Below are positions 19,543 to 32,100 of a DNA stretch of 37,197 nucleotides, one piece after another. The DNA is taken from the NCBI GenBank assembly GCA_002118135.1, contig BDIU01000353.1, forward strand, positions 518-37,714. Reading direction: 5' to 3'. Under the pieces are notes generated by a model. It did no database searches, was not told the DNA's origin, and worked only from the letters and a program-made list of their open reading frames with translations. Position 1 is the first letter of the stretch. The number at the start of each line of letters is the position of its first letter. This DNA is from Trebouxia sp. TZW2008 (taxonomy: Eukaryota > Chlorophyta > Trebouxiophyceae > Trebouxiales > Trebouxiaceae). The translations under genes and the position numbers were made by a program.

Positions 19543-22500
19543 ATGGCTCTAGGTACGCTAGCGCACTTCTCGGGTGCTAGTGTTGGAAGCGCGAGCGGCG
19601 GTGGAACTGCTGGTTCGCTCCGAGGGCTCGGGCTTTCAAAAGGAATCCGTCACCAGTTTGGGAACGGCCGGAATTATACTCTATCCACCACGCGACCGCA
19701 TTCAGCGCGTAGTCATGCAGCCCTTAACAGCGCCTCTGCATTCCTCGATACGGATTATCGCGCAATTACCAAAGGGCCGAGAGTTGGTTATGCAGTGCCG
19801 GTATCCGACTTCGCATCGGTACGCCCGGCGCTGTGATCATGGCACAAACATAGCAGCAAAGCTCTGCTTGTGCGATGTTTGTTCAGTCCAGTCCAGTCGA
19901 GGCTGAATGATCACAAATCATACCAGTCCTTGTGTGTGGTTGCAATTGAACCTGTCATTTCAGCGCGATTGTCACCATCTTTACGCTGCTTGCTGCAGTT
20001 TTTGCCAGAGCAACCGCCACAGCAGCAGCTCAGCAAGCTACCACAAGCATTGTATCGCTTGCTGGATCCACAAGCCAGTGTCGATCTGCCTTCAGCCAGC
20101 CTAGGCACCTTCAGACAGCTAGACAACAGAGAGCTTGACAAGCTATTTGCAGCATTGGGTCGCAACAAAGCCACATGGCGTCGCGCACTCGTGCTGCATG
20201 AGTGGCTGCTCAGCATGGGTCACATTCCAGATGACAGGCTTTGCACCACCTTGATTCGGGTGTGCTCGCAGCATGGACAGGCAATGACAGCGCTTAGCTT
20301 ATATGACTGGATGCGATCGTCACAGAGGGAGGGAGGCGCTGCCTTAGTGCCCACCGTTTACACCTACACAGCTGCCATGCGGGCCGCATTGACTGGAAAC
20401 ATGATTGAGCGGGCTGTCAAGGTCAGGTTTCATATTGTCTCTACAGAACAAGTCTTTGTAGCAGTTCTGTGCTTTCAGCATGACGAGGACGTACGGAGAT
20501 GCAAGCTATCACTTGCGTCTTTTCAGACTGTGTCCTTTGCTGCAGACTCTGCGGCATATTGCATATGCCAGCATATTGGCCAACACAGCATGTTGGCACA
20601 TCTACATCACCAGCTTGTAATTGTGCAAAGATGCTGTGTTGTTGGGCAACATGGTTGTGATTGGTTAGAGTTGTCTGCAAGGTTGCATCTGCACCTGTGC
20701 TGCTCTTCAGTTGCTGCTGAGGCTGTTTCTGCACTGCAATGTCTGCACATTCTGTTGCGCTTGGCAAGTTTGTGTCTTGAAGTGCACTTGCTGCTCCTGA
20801 GGCTATATCTGCATTGTCTCAAATTTCACCCCTCTGTTGCTCATGGCAGGTCTAGGATGGGGCCCTGAAGGAGGCGCAGTTGCTGAGATCTGATCAATTG
20901 CATTGTCTCAAATTTCTGACGGTTTGGCAGGTCTGGGATGAGGCCCTCAAGGACGGCTGCCAGCCAGACTGCAGGATGGCGACTACCCTTATTGAGGTGT
21001 GCACCCGCAAGGGTGACACCACCAGGGCCCTTGGGACTTACAAGCTCATGCAAGATGCTGCCCCAGGCTCCAACATGGCTCCATCCATTCATGCCTACAC
21101 AGCAGCCATGAGGGCAGCTGCTGAGGGGGGCGCCTGGCAACAGGCCCTGGAGATCTGGTCTGACATGGAGCAGTGCAAGTGCAAGCCCACTGGTATGTCT
21201 CACCTGCTTCTGCATGTCTGAGGAGCACTTTGCCTTGCTTGCAGAGTGGAGGCAGTTGTTTGACATGACTTCCCTGACTTCCCTGTTGTTGTTTGGCACC
21301 TCTGGTCTTTGGCAATACCTGTTCGCCAGTTGCTGAATCTAACAAAACTCGTGCTTCAATAAAGTATTTTCTGAGGGGTTGATTGCATTCATCTGCGCAT
21401 TTTGCATCTACGTCTCGTCTGCAATTACTCGTGCATCTGTTTCTCTCTGTACCACACCATGCTGTACCTCATGGCGCTATGCAAGCGCAGTGTTTGGTGA
21501 TGACATAGCACTTGCATATGGAAGTAATCATATGCTGTTCTGCAGGACATGCGTATGCAGCTGTCATCAGCGCATGTGCTGTCGGCGGTGCTTGGCAGCG
21601 CGCCGTTCAGCTCTTTGACCAGATGCTGCAATACCAGATTAAGCCAGACGTGGTGTCTTGCACAGCCCTCATCACAGCACTAGGGGCAGACGGGCAGTGG
21701 AAACGCGGCTATCAAGTTGTTGAATGGATGCTGCGCTCGGGTGTCAAGCCAAATGTGCGCACTTACACAGCGCTGATTACTGCTATGGGCAATGCCCAGC
21801 AGTGGGATTTGGCTTTGGACCTGATCAAGCAGATGAAGACGCCTCAGGCATCTGGTAGTGTTGAGCCTAATGCTTACACCTACAGCGCTCTGTTGAAGAC
21901 TATGGGGGAACAGGTGTGCTGTGTGCTTTTCATCAGATGCATGCTGCCCTGTGCAGGCAGCAAGTTGTAACGAGCAGCATTTCTCAAAATATCATATTCT
22001 GTCATGGCGCTGATATGCATATGCGGGCAGCAGGTTTCTTCCCACCTGTGAACAACATGTGGAAGGCCATGTGACTTTCCAGTGCTCTTGTACTGTTTTG
22101 CTGCCTGCTTCTGGTCTCTGCTGTGTTGCTCACTTCATGCCAGACCAGAATGCTTACAACTTGTGCAGCATTTGCATGCGAGAGTCTTGCATGGCGGAAG
22201 TTGCTTTGCTCCTGGGCCACAGGTCAACATGGTGTGTGAACAGACTGTTCAGAGCTCATGCTCTTCTGTCATGCAGGGCCACTGGGAGCTAGCAGAACTG
22301 TTGTTTCAGCAGCTTGAAGGGGAGGCACTTACATCAGCCCCCCAGCCCCCCCCACAGACCCCCACCCTCAGCACCCTTAATCCCTACTCAGTTGACTGGA
22401 CATCTCCACAACGTCCACAGCCAGATAACTCAGGCTGGGAACAACAAGCTGCTAGCATGACAGCTGCTGCCATGACTACCTCAGCTGCTCTCAACATACA

Positions 22501-24810
22501 CACCGGCGCAGCTCCTGCTGAAGTTGATGACAGGCGGCTGTCATCTGGTAGCTATGGTGACATGCCCACGCACCTTGCTGAGCAGGTGTGTACTGCTGGC
22601 TGCCCATTGTTTGCACCAAAGTTGCATTGCATTCCAGACACTGCCTCATATTCTGATTGCCCACTCTACAGGCCTTTGCAGAGGTTCTGGCGCCTCAGGT
22701 TTGCAGAGGTTCTGGCGCCTCAGGGTGTGTGTCATATCATGTTAGCATTGTAGCCAGGCTGAGATGTTGCAGACACGCCACTGCAAGCAGGCGGTGTGAT
22801 GTTGCAATCTTCATGCCAAGATGTGCCTGAATCTGGTCAACCAGCTTGTCTGCTTCACTGTTGTGTGTTGCAAAGCTGATATCCTGGTGTGGACAGCAGT
22901 GACACTGCTGGCTACTGACACTGCTGATCACTGATGTTATGCATGGTGGTGTTACAGGTGCTGGATAGCCCCTCATATGCAGTAAATTGCACCCTGCCAG
23001 ATGAAATCCCAGGTCAGGTCAACTTTTCCCCTCCTAGATCCTTCAGCTTCTTCTCAGCCAGCCGCCCAGCTTCCCCAGCACCTGCTGATCAGTCACGCAG
23101 CCAGTCCCTGCATCAGTCATCCCATCAGTCACCTGAGCAGTCACCGAGACGCATCAGCTGGACAACCGACAATGCAGCAACCAGTGGTCTGTCATTTCCA
23201 CGTGAAGTTCCTCAGCCAAGTTCTGCTGGACACAGCCCAAGCAGCAGTCAAAGCTCATGCAGCCAAGTGAATCTCCCAGCAGTGCCTGCATGCCTGACCC
23301 CAAGCAGGGTCCCTGGGGGCCTGCAGGGGGCCTTGCAGGAGGCCTCAGCCACCAGTAACGGGAATCATGCCAAGTGGGGTTTGGATATGCGGGAGCACAA
23401 GCCAAAAGCCCTGCAGCCGCCAGGGCGTTCTGGGAAAGGCCCCATCAATGAGGTTGTGTGTGGGGCAATGATGCTGGCCTATGAGAGAGCTGGCAAATGG
23501 GAGCAGGTCAGTCACTGCTCGAGCCTGCTTGCTTGAAGATCTGAGTTGTTCAGATGTGAAGCGAGTAGTCCACAGAAACAACGTGCTCCCTTCCAGGCAT
23601 CTGCCAGCATCACAGCTATGCCCGATGCTGCATGCCTGCCATTGTCATCAAGTCTCTTTGCAGCATGTCGCAAACATCTTCAGCACCACAAGCACCCTCC
23701 ATACCATGTGTCTGCTTTCTGTGCTTTCTGTCGTGAAAGCGTTGATGTGGGCATTTGCAGGCAGTCAAGCTGTTGGACAAATCAAGAGCCATGGGCATTG
23801 TCCCCAACACCATCATGTACAACACTGCCATGTCTTCTCTGGGCAAGGCAGGGCACTGGGAGGCAGCAGAGGGGCTGTTCAGGGAAGTGCCCGAGCCAGA
23901 TGCAGTCACCTTTGAGACCTTGATTGCAGCCTATGGCATGGCTGGGCAAGCTAGCCAGGCTGAGATTGCCTTTCAGTATATGCTGGAGGCTCAGCATACA
24001 CCTAGGGACTATGCCTACTGTGGCCTGATTGCTGCACACAGGTAAATTCCCATGTTCAGTCTGCTGCCCAACTCAGTTGCAGTGATGACACCTAGGCAGG
24101 CTGAAACTGCCTTTCAGCATATGCTGGAGGGGCAGCAAATTACTGAGAATATGCCTGATTTGGCTTGATTGCTGCACACAGGTCAGTCGTCATGTTGATG
24201 TGCTGTCATCACTGACACATCTGCAGTTGCACAGACTTGTGTTGCCACACACAGACTCCTTGCCAGCCTTTGGCAGAGTAACTTATCCATATCAATGCAT
24301 TTGCTGTGCCCTCCGTCATCATCTGATGACGTGTGTTACCTCAGCCTTCTGCATGCCTGCTACTGCTTGCTTTGTCTGCAAAATTGCAATGGCGCTCGGG
24401 TGCAGCTCTTTGGATTAGCAGCACTCATCTGCGTCCACAGCTGCAACTGCAACGTGTGCTTGAGACAGCTGGCTCAATATGCTTTTGGTGCGTGCAGTCT
24501 GTCAGGCAACTGGAGAGCAGCACTCAATGTGAAGAACCGTTTGAGTCAAGCAGGCAGCGCCATGACAGTGCACGTGTACAATGCACTCATAGCAGCCTGC
24601 GAGCGGTCACAGCAGTTTGAGATTGGTTTGCAATTGAGCAAGGACATGAGGAGAGACAGCGTGCAGCCAGACCAAGTGACATCTCAGCTGCTTCACACAT
24701 TGAGCAGCAAGGGCGTGGCACTGGTTGAGAAGCAACAAGTGGCTGCAGCAGCTTTGAGCGCTGCAGTTGCAGCAGCTGGCACTCTCGTCATGCGTGCTGG
24801 CATGTGGTGA
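19543..24810 (+). CDS. pentatricopeptide repeat (PPR) protein
   Basis: Exons 19543-19818, 19999-20421, 20931-21192, 21546-21913, 22277-22585, 22958-23506, 23761-24041 and 24498-24810 join in phase to 926 aa. The first 92 residues are Ser/Gly/Arg-rich with few acids, as in an organelle leader. The donor of exon 1 could instead be at 19799; both keep frame. PPR motifs run through exons 2-4, for example YTYTAAMRAALTGN, YAAVISACAVGGAWQRAVQL and RTYTALITAMGNAQQWDLAL. Exons 5-6 hold about 250 residues rich in S, P and Q. PPR motifs resume in exons 6-8, with MYNTAMSSLGKAGHWEAAEG and VYNALIAACERS. No DYW, E or SMR domain is visible. PPR proteins bind organelle RNA one base per repeat, so plastid or mitochondrial RNA processing is the likely role; the target is unknown. 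Several introns carry copies of exon edges. Confidence 0.9.
20811..20878 (+). repeat. partial copy of the PPR exon 3 acceptor
   Basis: About 68 nt (GCATTGTCTCAAATTTC, then GGCAGGTCTAGGATG) match 20901-20968, which spans the intron end, the GGCAG acceptor and the first bases of exon 3. The copy begins 90 bases upstream. Its acceptor is intact, but the exon part has changes that alter the reading. Confidence 0.8.
22684..22723 (+). repeat. 24-bp direct tandem repeat
   Basis: GAGGTTCTGGCGCCTCAGG occurs twice, 24 bases apart, in the PPR intron 22586-22957. The identity suggests a recent slippage duplication. Confidence 0.85.
24092..24185 (+). repeat. partial copy of the PPR exon 7 donor edge
   Basis: The segment repeats 23944-24046 with substitutions and a deletion: CAGGCTGAAACTGCCTTTCAG, then TATGCTGGAGG, and ATTGCTGCACACAGGTCA at the donor. 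The donor GT is kept. The copy has in-frame damage (TGGCTTGATTG) relative to the exon. It starts about 50 bases after the real donor. Confidence 0.88.
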
Positions 24811-24993
24811 TGACAAGTGACGTCTCAGCTGCTTCATACTCTCAGCAGCAAGAGGGTTGGGCTGGTTAAGAAGCTGCTTTGAGTGCTGCAGTGGCAGCAG
24901 CAGGCACTCCCGTCATGCATGCTGCCATGTGGTGATGTCATGCGTTTAGTAGCAGTGGCAGCAGCAGGCACTCTTGTCATGCGTGCTGGCACA
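24677..24993 (+). repeat. tandem copies of the PPR terminal exon end
   Basis: The last about 135 coding bases (24677-24812) are followed directly by a diverged copy at 24817-24936 and a shorter one at about 24950-24993. Each ends near GTCATGCRTGCTG. The copies lie after the stop codon, so they should be in the 3' UTR. Confidence 0.85.
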
Positions 24994-26105
24994 TGCTGAA
25001 GCCATGATGATGACCTAAGTTTGGGGGGGTATGAAGGCAAAATTTGCAGTAGTATCAAGCGGCAATGAATCTTGTTGAACCCCAATTTTCCTGGAACATC
25101 TGCTGTTTTTGCTTGTGGTGTAGGTTCCTGTTACAGTCTTAGCCAGTACCAGCTGTCAATTGCAGTGAGCTTTCAGAGCTTGCTGATTCTTTACTTTCTG
25201 GTTGGTGTCTCTGGTACATGGCGTGTGGTACATTTGCTTGGTCTGACATGACTACTAAGTTCCGTCTGGCACCAGTAGTGGAAGTGGCATCGAGTTTGGT
25301 TGCAGATCTTTAGGCACTTTAGGCACAAGTTTGCAGGGGTGATCTTGATTTGTTGACAGCACTTGCTAACTTCTGATTTGTCTTGCTATGTAGATGCAAA
25401 AATTTTCAGCAGATTGTAAGAAGAAGTCTCACTTGCACAATCATCTGTGTGTGCCACAAGGTGTCAGCTGCATAGCGCGTCTAGGTCAAACCTGCTTGCT
25501 TGTTCTCACGACCATCAGCTGTTAAGATGCAGCCTCCTGTGTCCCCTTTGGCAGATAAAGTGAGGCTGATCATGTACATGCCACATCTGGCCCGTATGTC
25601 ACTGCGAAGCTGACAAACTTGCCTGCGCATGCAGCTGCCACTGGCCCAAATCTCGCCAAATCGAAATTGGTGCATGTGATCAGCTGCAGCCTGACTGGCT
25701 ATGGGTGGCAACTAGAATCCGACCTCATAGCACCAAGTACCGGCGCTAATGGTGACCTTTTCAACTTGTCACCATCGACTGTCAAATCAATCTGTGACTT
25801 GTGAAGAAGATAGCAAAATTCGATTGATTTCGGTAGCTTCGTCGAGCGCAAGACCGGGCTCGAAGATGAAACAGCGCACACAATAAGCGCGAGGAGCGTC
25901 CGTGCAGTGCCGAAAACATCGGGTTGAATTGTTGAATTGAAGCTGCGGAGCTTGCGTTTCAGGGTTGCGGGGGAAATTTGTGGGCTAGTCTGCCGGTCCG
26001 CATCTGCAGAGTTTACTTGAAAACTTTTGCTCCAAATGCCGATTCTCGCACTTACATCATGATCACAGTACTTTCTCATGATCACAGCTTAGCCTAAAGA
26101 TCTGC
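24811..26105. other. PPR 3' flank and PAM promoter side
   Basis: Beyond the terminal exon copies no gene is seen. A TGTAA at 25415-25419 is a possible poly(A) signal about 600 nt past the PPR stop. The 128-codon minus-strand frame at 25699-26085 has no recognisable domain. The last about 300 bases before 26106 should contain the PAM promoter; TCATGATCACAG occurs twice, near 26055 and 26077. Confidence 0.4.
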
Positions 26106-29100
26106 ATGACAAGAGCTGCCGAGCCGTTCAGACGGAGGCTCGTTCAACTTCACGGTTGTATTTTGCTTCTGCTGCTTGCGGCGAAGAAGGGCGCGTGTCA
26201 GCAAGGAGTGTACGTCGATGCGCTCGTGCCAGCTGACTATGAAGTCCTAGGCCAAGATCAGTATGTGTGCTTCCGGGTGGATTTGCCTCCACAAAGTTTG
26301 AAGATAGTTGGTGTGGACCCCTTGTCTACACAAGATGTGGTGCACCACATGCTGCTGTTTGGTGAGTTGTAACACACAACCTCATGCTCATGCTGATGGC
26401 TGGAACTCCTGCATCTGGCCACTAGAAAGTACTGGCTGCACTGAATGTGCAGCATCCTTGTGCTAGCTGCACTTGTTTATGGAAATCTCCTCACATTAAG
26501 TTATCCTGACCCACAAGTTTCAGTAGTAGGAATGCAGCGATTGCTTCCCGCTTGAACTGTCCTTAACATGGATTTCACACCAAGCATGTTTCAACCATGA
26601 GATCATGCTATAACATAGAGCCTATACGCAGACTGTCCACAACGAGCATGCGCAATGTGGGAGATCATTCTATGACATAGCACCTAAATTCTTGAAGAGC
26701 CTAAATCGATGCCAAACTACAGGCTGTTCAAGTGAGGGACCTCCCAATGAGGCTTGGGGCTGTCACATGGTCAACCCATGCAGAGAGGGATCAGAGAGGG
26801 TGCTGTACGGCTGGGGAAAAAACGCTCCTGCCATGTCCTTACCCAAAGGCGTGGGGTACAGCATTGGTCCAGGGTCTGCAATAAGGAGCCTTGTCTTGCA
26901 GGTCAGCCAAGCATTGCAGTGATCTGGGCACCTTCAGTTGAGCTGATAGCAACGCAATTGTGCCAATTGAACATGCGTTGCTTTGCACAAGGGCAACATA
27001 GCTGTAACATTTGTAGGTCAATGCTCCTGCGTGGCCATTGCCACAGCTTTTGCGCCACAGGGTCGCACTGTTCTGCAAGATTGCCTGCATGTTGGCCTGC
27101 ATGGCACACTGCCACAGCAACTGCCATCATCTGCATCTGCATGTGAGTAACATGAACCTGAATCCAACAGAATAAACATTTCATTAATCAGCATCTGCCT
27201 TGACGCCAATACAAGCTTTGGCAATGAAAGCAGTCTCATTAGCAATCATGACATTGGCAGAATCTTTGGCAATGGCAATGGCAATGTCAGCAGCAGCAGC
27301 AGCAGCAGCGGCAACAACAGCAGCAACAACAACAGCAGCAGCAGCACCACCAGCAGCAGTAGCGCCACCAGCAACAGCATCAGCAAAAGCAGCTTATGGG
27401 ACGCTATTACGCATCACAGTATCCATCTCAACATACAGATGCAGCTTCAGTAACAACATCACCATGCAAGACAGTGCAAGCAAGCACGCTGCGTAGTCAG
27501 CTGCATCACACTTCGCAACGTGGCTGTTGCAAGAGTGATTCAGCTCTATTGCCAAGTGGCCTATACAACCCAACTGGCCTGTCGCTCACACTGTCTCACT
27601 TGCCTGTAAGGGCATTCTCTGGAGAGTCAGCTGTATATCGCATGGCTGTTGCAGCAGTGTTTCAGCTTCATTCTGCTGACTTGCCAATACAGAAAACTTT
27701 CTTTGTAAGGACACTCGATGTAAGGACAATCTTGGTGCAAGGACAGCGCCATTCGTGACCAGTCACTGCATTCTGACTGCAGTGGTCCCTCTGAGTAAGG
27801 ACTTCGCTGTAATTACAAATACTGGTACCCAAAGCAGTTGCTACGAAGAGAGGCTTGCTGTACATCCCAACTTGACAACTTATTCCAACTTGCATTGCAT
27901 TTTGACTTGCGTGTAGGTGCATTATCTACAAGCCAGACCTCCTGGTGATGAGTCAGGCATCAGGTTACGTATGACCACAATGTCCACACCGTATTCAGCA
28001 GGGATGATCAACTACGCCAAGTACTTCACCATACCCCCTGGTCAGGCTCAGCACCCCATTGAGAACACATGCTGCTACCAGGGCTTTGAGACCTTGCAGG
28101 GCTTTGCGTTCAGAGTGCATACGCACGCACTTGGCAGGTCATACTTCTCTGCAAGTTTACGCGCTTGTGTGTACAGTGTTTGCAGTGAAGGGCTGTGTGT
28201 GTGATGGCAATGTCAGCCTGAAAGTAACATGTCCATCTTCCTCATCGAAGCAAGTGGGCAGTGTCGCCTGCTTTGGCGTGGTTAATTGCCTGTCAGTGGT
28301 AATCATAATAAAAATTACACGTTCCAGCACGTGTGCTAGGTGTGTGTGGCTCAAGTCCTGCCTTGTCCCGTCAGTGATGATTGCACTTTACCAGATGTGT
28401 GCCAGCAAATCCTTCTGTTTACATCTGTGGCTAATTTGTCTGTCGTCTGTAAGCCTAAGCTCAATGCAGATGACAGCACTGTCACATTACCTGATATGAT
28501 TTCGCTTGATGCTATGAAATGGGAAACGCTATGTACAGAGGAAAACAGATGCCTTTGCAAGTGCAGGTCAGTCAATCTGGAGCGTGTTCAGCAAAGGCTC
28601 GGGCAGGACGTGTCAGAGGAGCTGTGCAGGGGCGATCCCCAGCTGCCCCAGGGCTTCACCCCGCTCAAGCAGCACCTACACATACGCCCAGGAGACACTC
28701 TCAAGGCCACGTGCATGTTCGACTCCAGTCAGATGAAACAGCAAGTCAATGCTGGTGCCACTCACAATGACGAGATGTGCAACTTGTACCTCATGCTGTA
28801 CTCGCAGCTACCATTCTTCATGGCGTGCTATGGCTCGTCTCAAGTGGACCGGCATGGCATGGGTGGGATTCCAGCAGAGGGGCGTCTTGAGGTGCACATT
28901 ATGCTCACAACATATCGCCATCAACAAACAGCATGTCAATGTTGGCGCCACCCACAGTCATGAAATGTGCAATTTGTATCTGATGCTGTGCTCACAGCTG
29001 CCGGTGGCTGATCATGGTCGCTAATTTACTGCTGGGCTGTACAACTCATTTGCCATTTTCTCAGCATGCTGCAGATATTATTTTAAGCACTTGAATGGCA

Positions 29101-32100
29101 GCCATGACGGTTGCACACCTGCCTGTTTTAGCAGTCATCCTTTGCGTGCAGTCCAATTGCACAAAGCAAGCGTAGAATCAAAGGCTGAGCAATTGCAGTC
29201 TGTGCACAAAGTGCTGCTTCAAAAGTCCCGGTCCTGTCTCTAAACTGCTGTGAAATGGCATTTGATGGTCTGATCAAGTCTCTGCGCCTGCAGCTGGATC
29301 TGCACATGAGCTGGCAGCCTCCAGAGCCCATTGACCTGCCAAAACCCCTGCCCACCCCAAATGACCCCCAGGTGCTCAAAGTTGGCCAGGTCAGTGCTGT
29401 GGCCAAGGGCATTGACGATGACATCTGGGTATTCCACAGAGGGCAAGTGGTGTGGGATGAGCGTACCTTCAGTCCAGAAGACGATGGAAGGCATGTAGCT
29501 GATCCTGAGGCCTTTGTCAGGGCTCCAGCCGTCGTACAACTTAATCAGGTGTGCTCACAGCGGATGGCACTTGCTGCCACAAGTTATCAGCAAAGCCAAA
29601 CAAGTTTGCTGCATGAATACACCTTTAGCTCAGACGGCAATGGAAGGCATGTAGCTTTATTTTACAGTTTTTTTCGGGGTTCCAGCCATTGTACAGCTGA
29701 ATCAGATACGCCAACAGCTACTGCCAAAGGAGTTTGCAAAGAACTCAGGCGCAGAAGCTTGAGAATGGACTCAACTGCTCTGCCAGCACGCAGTCTCAGG
29801 ACTTGCTGATTCATGGCACAGGCAAAGCTTTGGCAACATGCTGCATACAATCCCTGCATACAAGGCAAAGAAGCACCATTGAGCAGATACGCAAGGACTA
29901 CGCCATGCAATGGCAAGAGCGTCATGCAGAGCAGAGTGAGACGCCCTTGCTGCAAACATGCCAAAGCTGCTGAGCTTTATTCTGCAAGTCTCTCATGCAA
30001 AATACACAGCACGGCATTGGCTCTGTTGGTGTTTACTGTGTTCCTGTCAATTGAGCCAAAAGATGTAATGGCGGCTTTGCTGCAGCTGTGCAGGACACCG
30101 CAGCTGTGATTTCCAGGTGGGGTGAAAACAAATTCTTGATCCCTCACAGCTTTGACTGTGGACTTTGAGGGCAAACTTTGGGTGACTGATGTGGGTCTGC
30201 ATCAAGCAGAGCAGATTAATATGCATAGATGACTGAGTGAATACAATGCCCTTGCTGCAGATGTGTTGGACACTGTGGTTGTGATTTCCAGCTGGGCTGA
30301 GAACAGGTTCCAGATGCTGCATGGCCTTACTGTGGACTTGGAGGGCAACATTTGGCTCACTGATGTAGGGCTGCATCAAGCAGAGCAGACGTTGGTGCAT
30401 AGATGAATGAATGAACAACACGCCCTTGCTGCAAACGTGCAGGACACTGGGACTGTCATTTCCAGCTGGATTGAAAACAGATTCCTGATGCCTCATGGCG
30501 CACATGCCTGTGGTCTTTGAGGGCAACTTCTGGGTGACTGATGGGGGGCTGTATCAAGCAGAGCAGAGCAACATGCAGGAATGAATGAAGATCCTGCTTT
30601 TCTTGCAACTTTGCAGGACACTGGAGCTGTCAGTTCCAGCTGGGGTGAGAACAGGTTCCTGATGCCTCATGGCCTTACTGTGGACTTTGAGGGCAACATC
30701 TGGGTGACTGATGTGGGGCTGCATCAAGCTTTCAAGTTTGACGCAGCAGGCCATGAGCTGCTGACTTTGGGTGTTGCCTTGAAGCCTGGCAGCGATGACT
30801 CTCATCTTTGCAAGCCCACGCATGTAAGCATGCAGCATTCACGCCTGCTTGCACCCGATGAACGCATAAGCATTGCCACTGTGTGGCACATGCAATCAGC
30901 CTTGTTGGCTGGCTAAAGCATGCAAAGGCATTTCTGTTGTGTTGTTGCGCAAGTCCATGAACCGTGAAGACAGTGAGCACGCAGGTTGTTTGTTGCACCT
31001 GCGAGAGTCGCTTGCTGTGCTGAGCTATCGGCAGCATGCCATCAGGTGAGATTTTCTGAAGCTTAGTGCTCAACGTCAATGCTTTGGCATTCCAGCTTAC
31101 CGTCGCCATTTGTCAGCAGCTGTTGCTGTCAACCTGTTTACTGCTGCGGAGTTCATGCTGGCAGAGGCAAAGCTGACCTTCAGCTGTTTTGGAGCTGAGG
31201 TGTATGCCAAACTACAATTGTTGTTGGAGACTCACATAAAAATCTAATAAAAATTGGTTAGCTTCTCAGCACATGTGCTAGGTGTGTGCGGCCCAGGTCC
31301 TACTTTCTTGTCCAGTCATGACCACTCCAAAACCAAGTTTCAGCCTTATAAAGCAGCCTTGACTCAGTTGCAGTGTGCATGCCACAGTCATGTTGACACT
31401 GAACTTGTGGCGCAGCCTTGGTCGCAACAATGCACAAGTGCATCATCAACAAGCATTGCAGGATCAGGGTCAGACGTGTCTGATGCCATCATGCAGGTTG
31501 TAGTCGCAAACGACGACACCAGCTTTGTGGTAGACGCTTACTGCAACTCAATGGTGGTGCGCTATAGTGCTGATGCTCAACAATCAGGTGAAGTTCCAGA
31601 AGGCATTTCCACAACATGTCCTGAGCAGTGTTGCTGCCCTCAAGCAGGTGGTGGTTGCAAATGACGGCACAATCTTTGTGGCAGACGGCTACTGCAATTC
31701 CAGAGTGGTGCGCTATGGTGCTGACGCTCAATTTGAGGTGGAGTACATCCTGCCCAGAGGGAAGATGGACATCCCCCACAGCCTTGTCCTGGACGAATGT
31801 GATGATGCCTTGTATGTGGCTGACCGGGAACACAGCGAGGTGCACAAGTTCAGCATCAGCAACCAGAGGCTGCAAGGTGTGAAGGGCTGTTTTGATGGTT
31901 CAACTTCAGAATCTTGTGGGAAAGGACATACTTTGTACAATAGTCTCCACATTTTTTTGCTTTTCAAGGGCCAACAAACTCTTTGGCTGCTGCACCCCAG
32001 CCCAATCAGGTTGCATGGTCTGCAGCCCATGACGTCAATACAATAATTCAGATTCCAAGTGCTGCAAGCAGTTACTGCTTGAAGTCATGCCTTTGCTGCG

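Noticed and set aside
25699..26085. 128-codon minus-strand frame
   Set aside because: No motif, no plausible splice partners, and it lies where the PAM promoter is expected.
31966..32030. Possible extra PAM exon after TTTTCAAG
   Set aside because: Joining exon 7 straight to 32389 fits both phase and the PAL family; the extra piece adds unrelated sequence.
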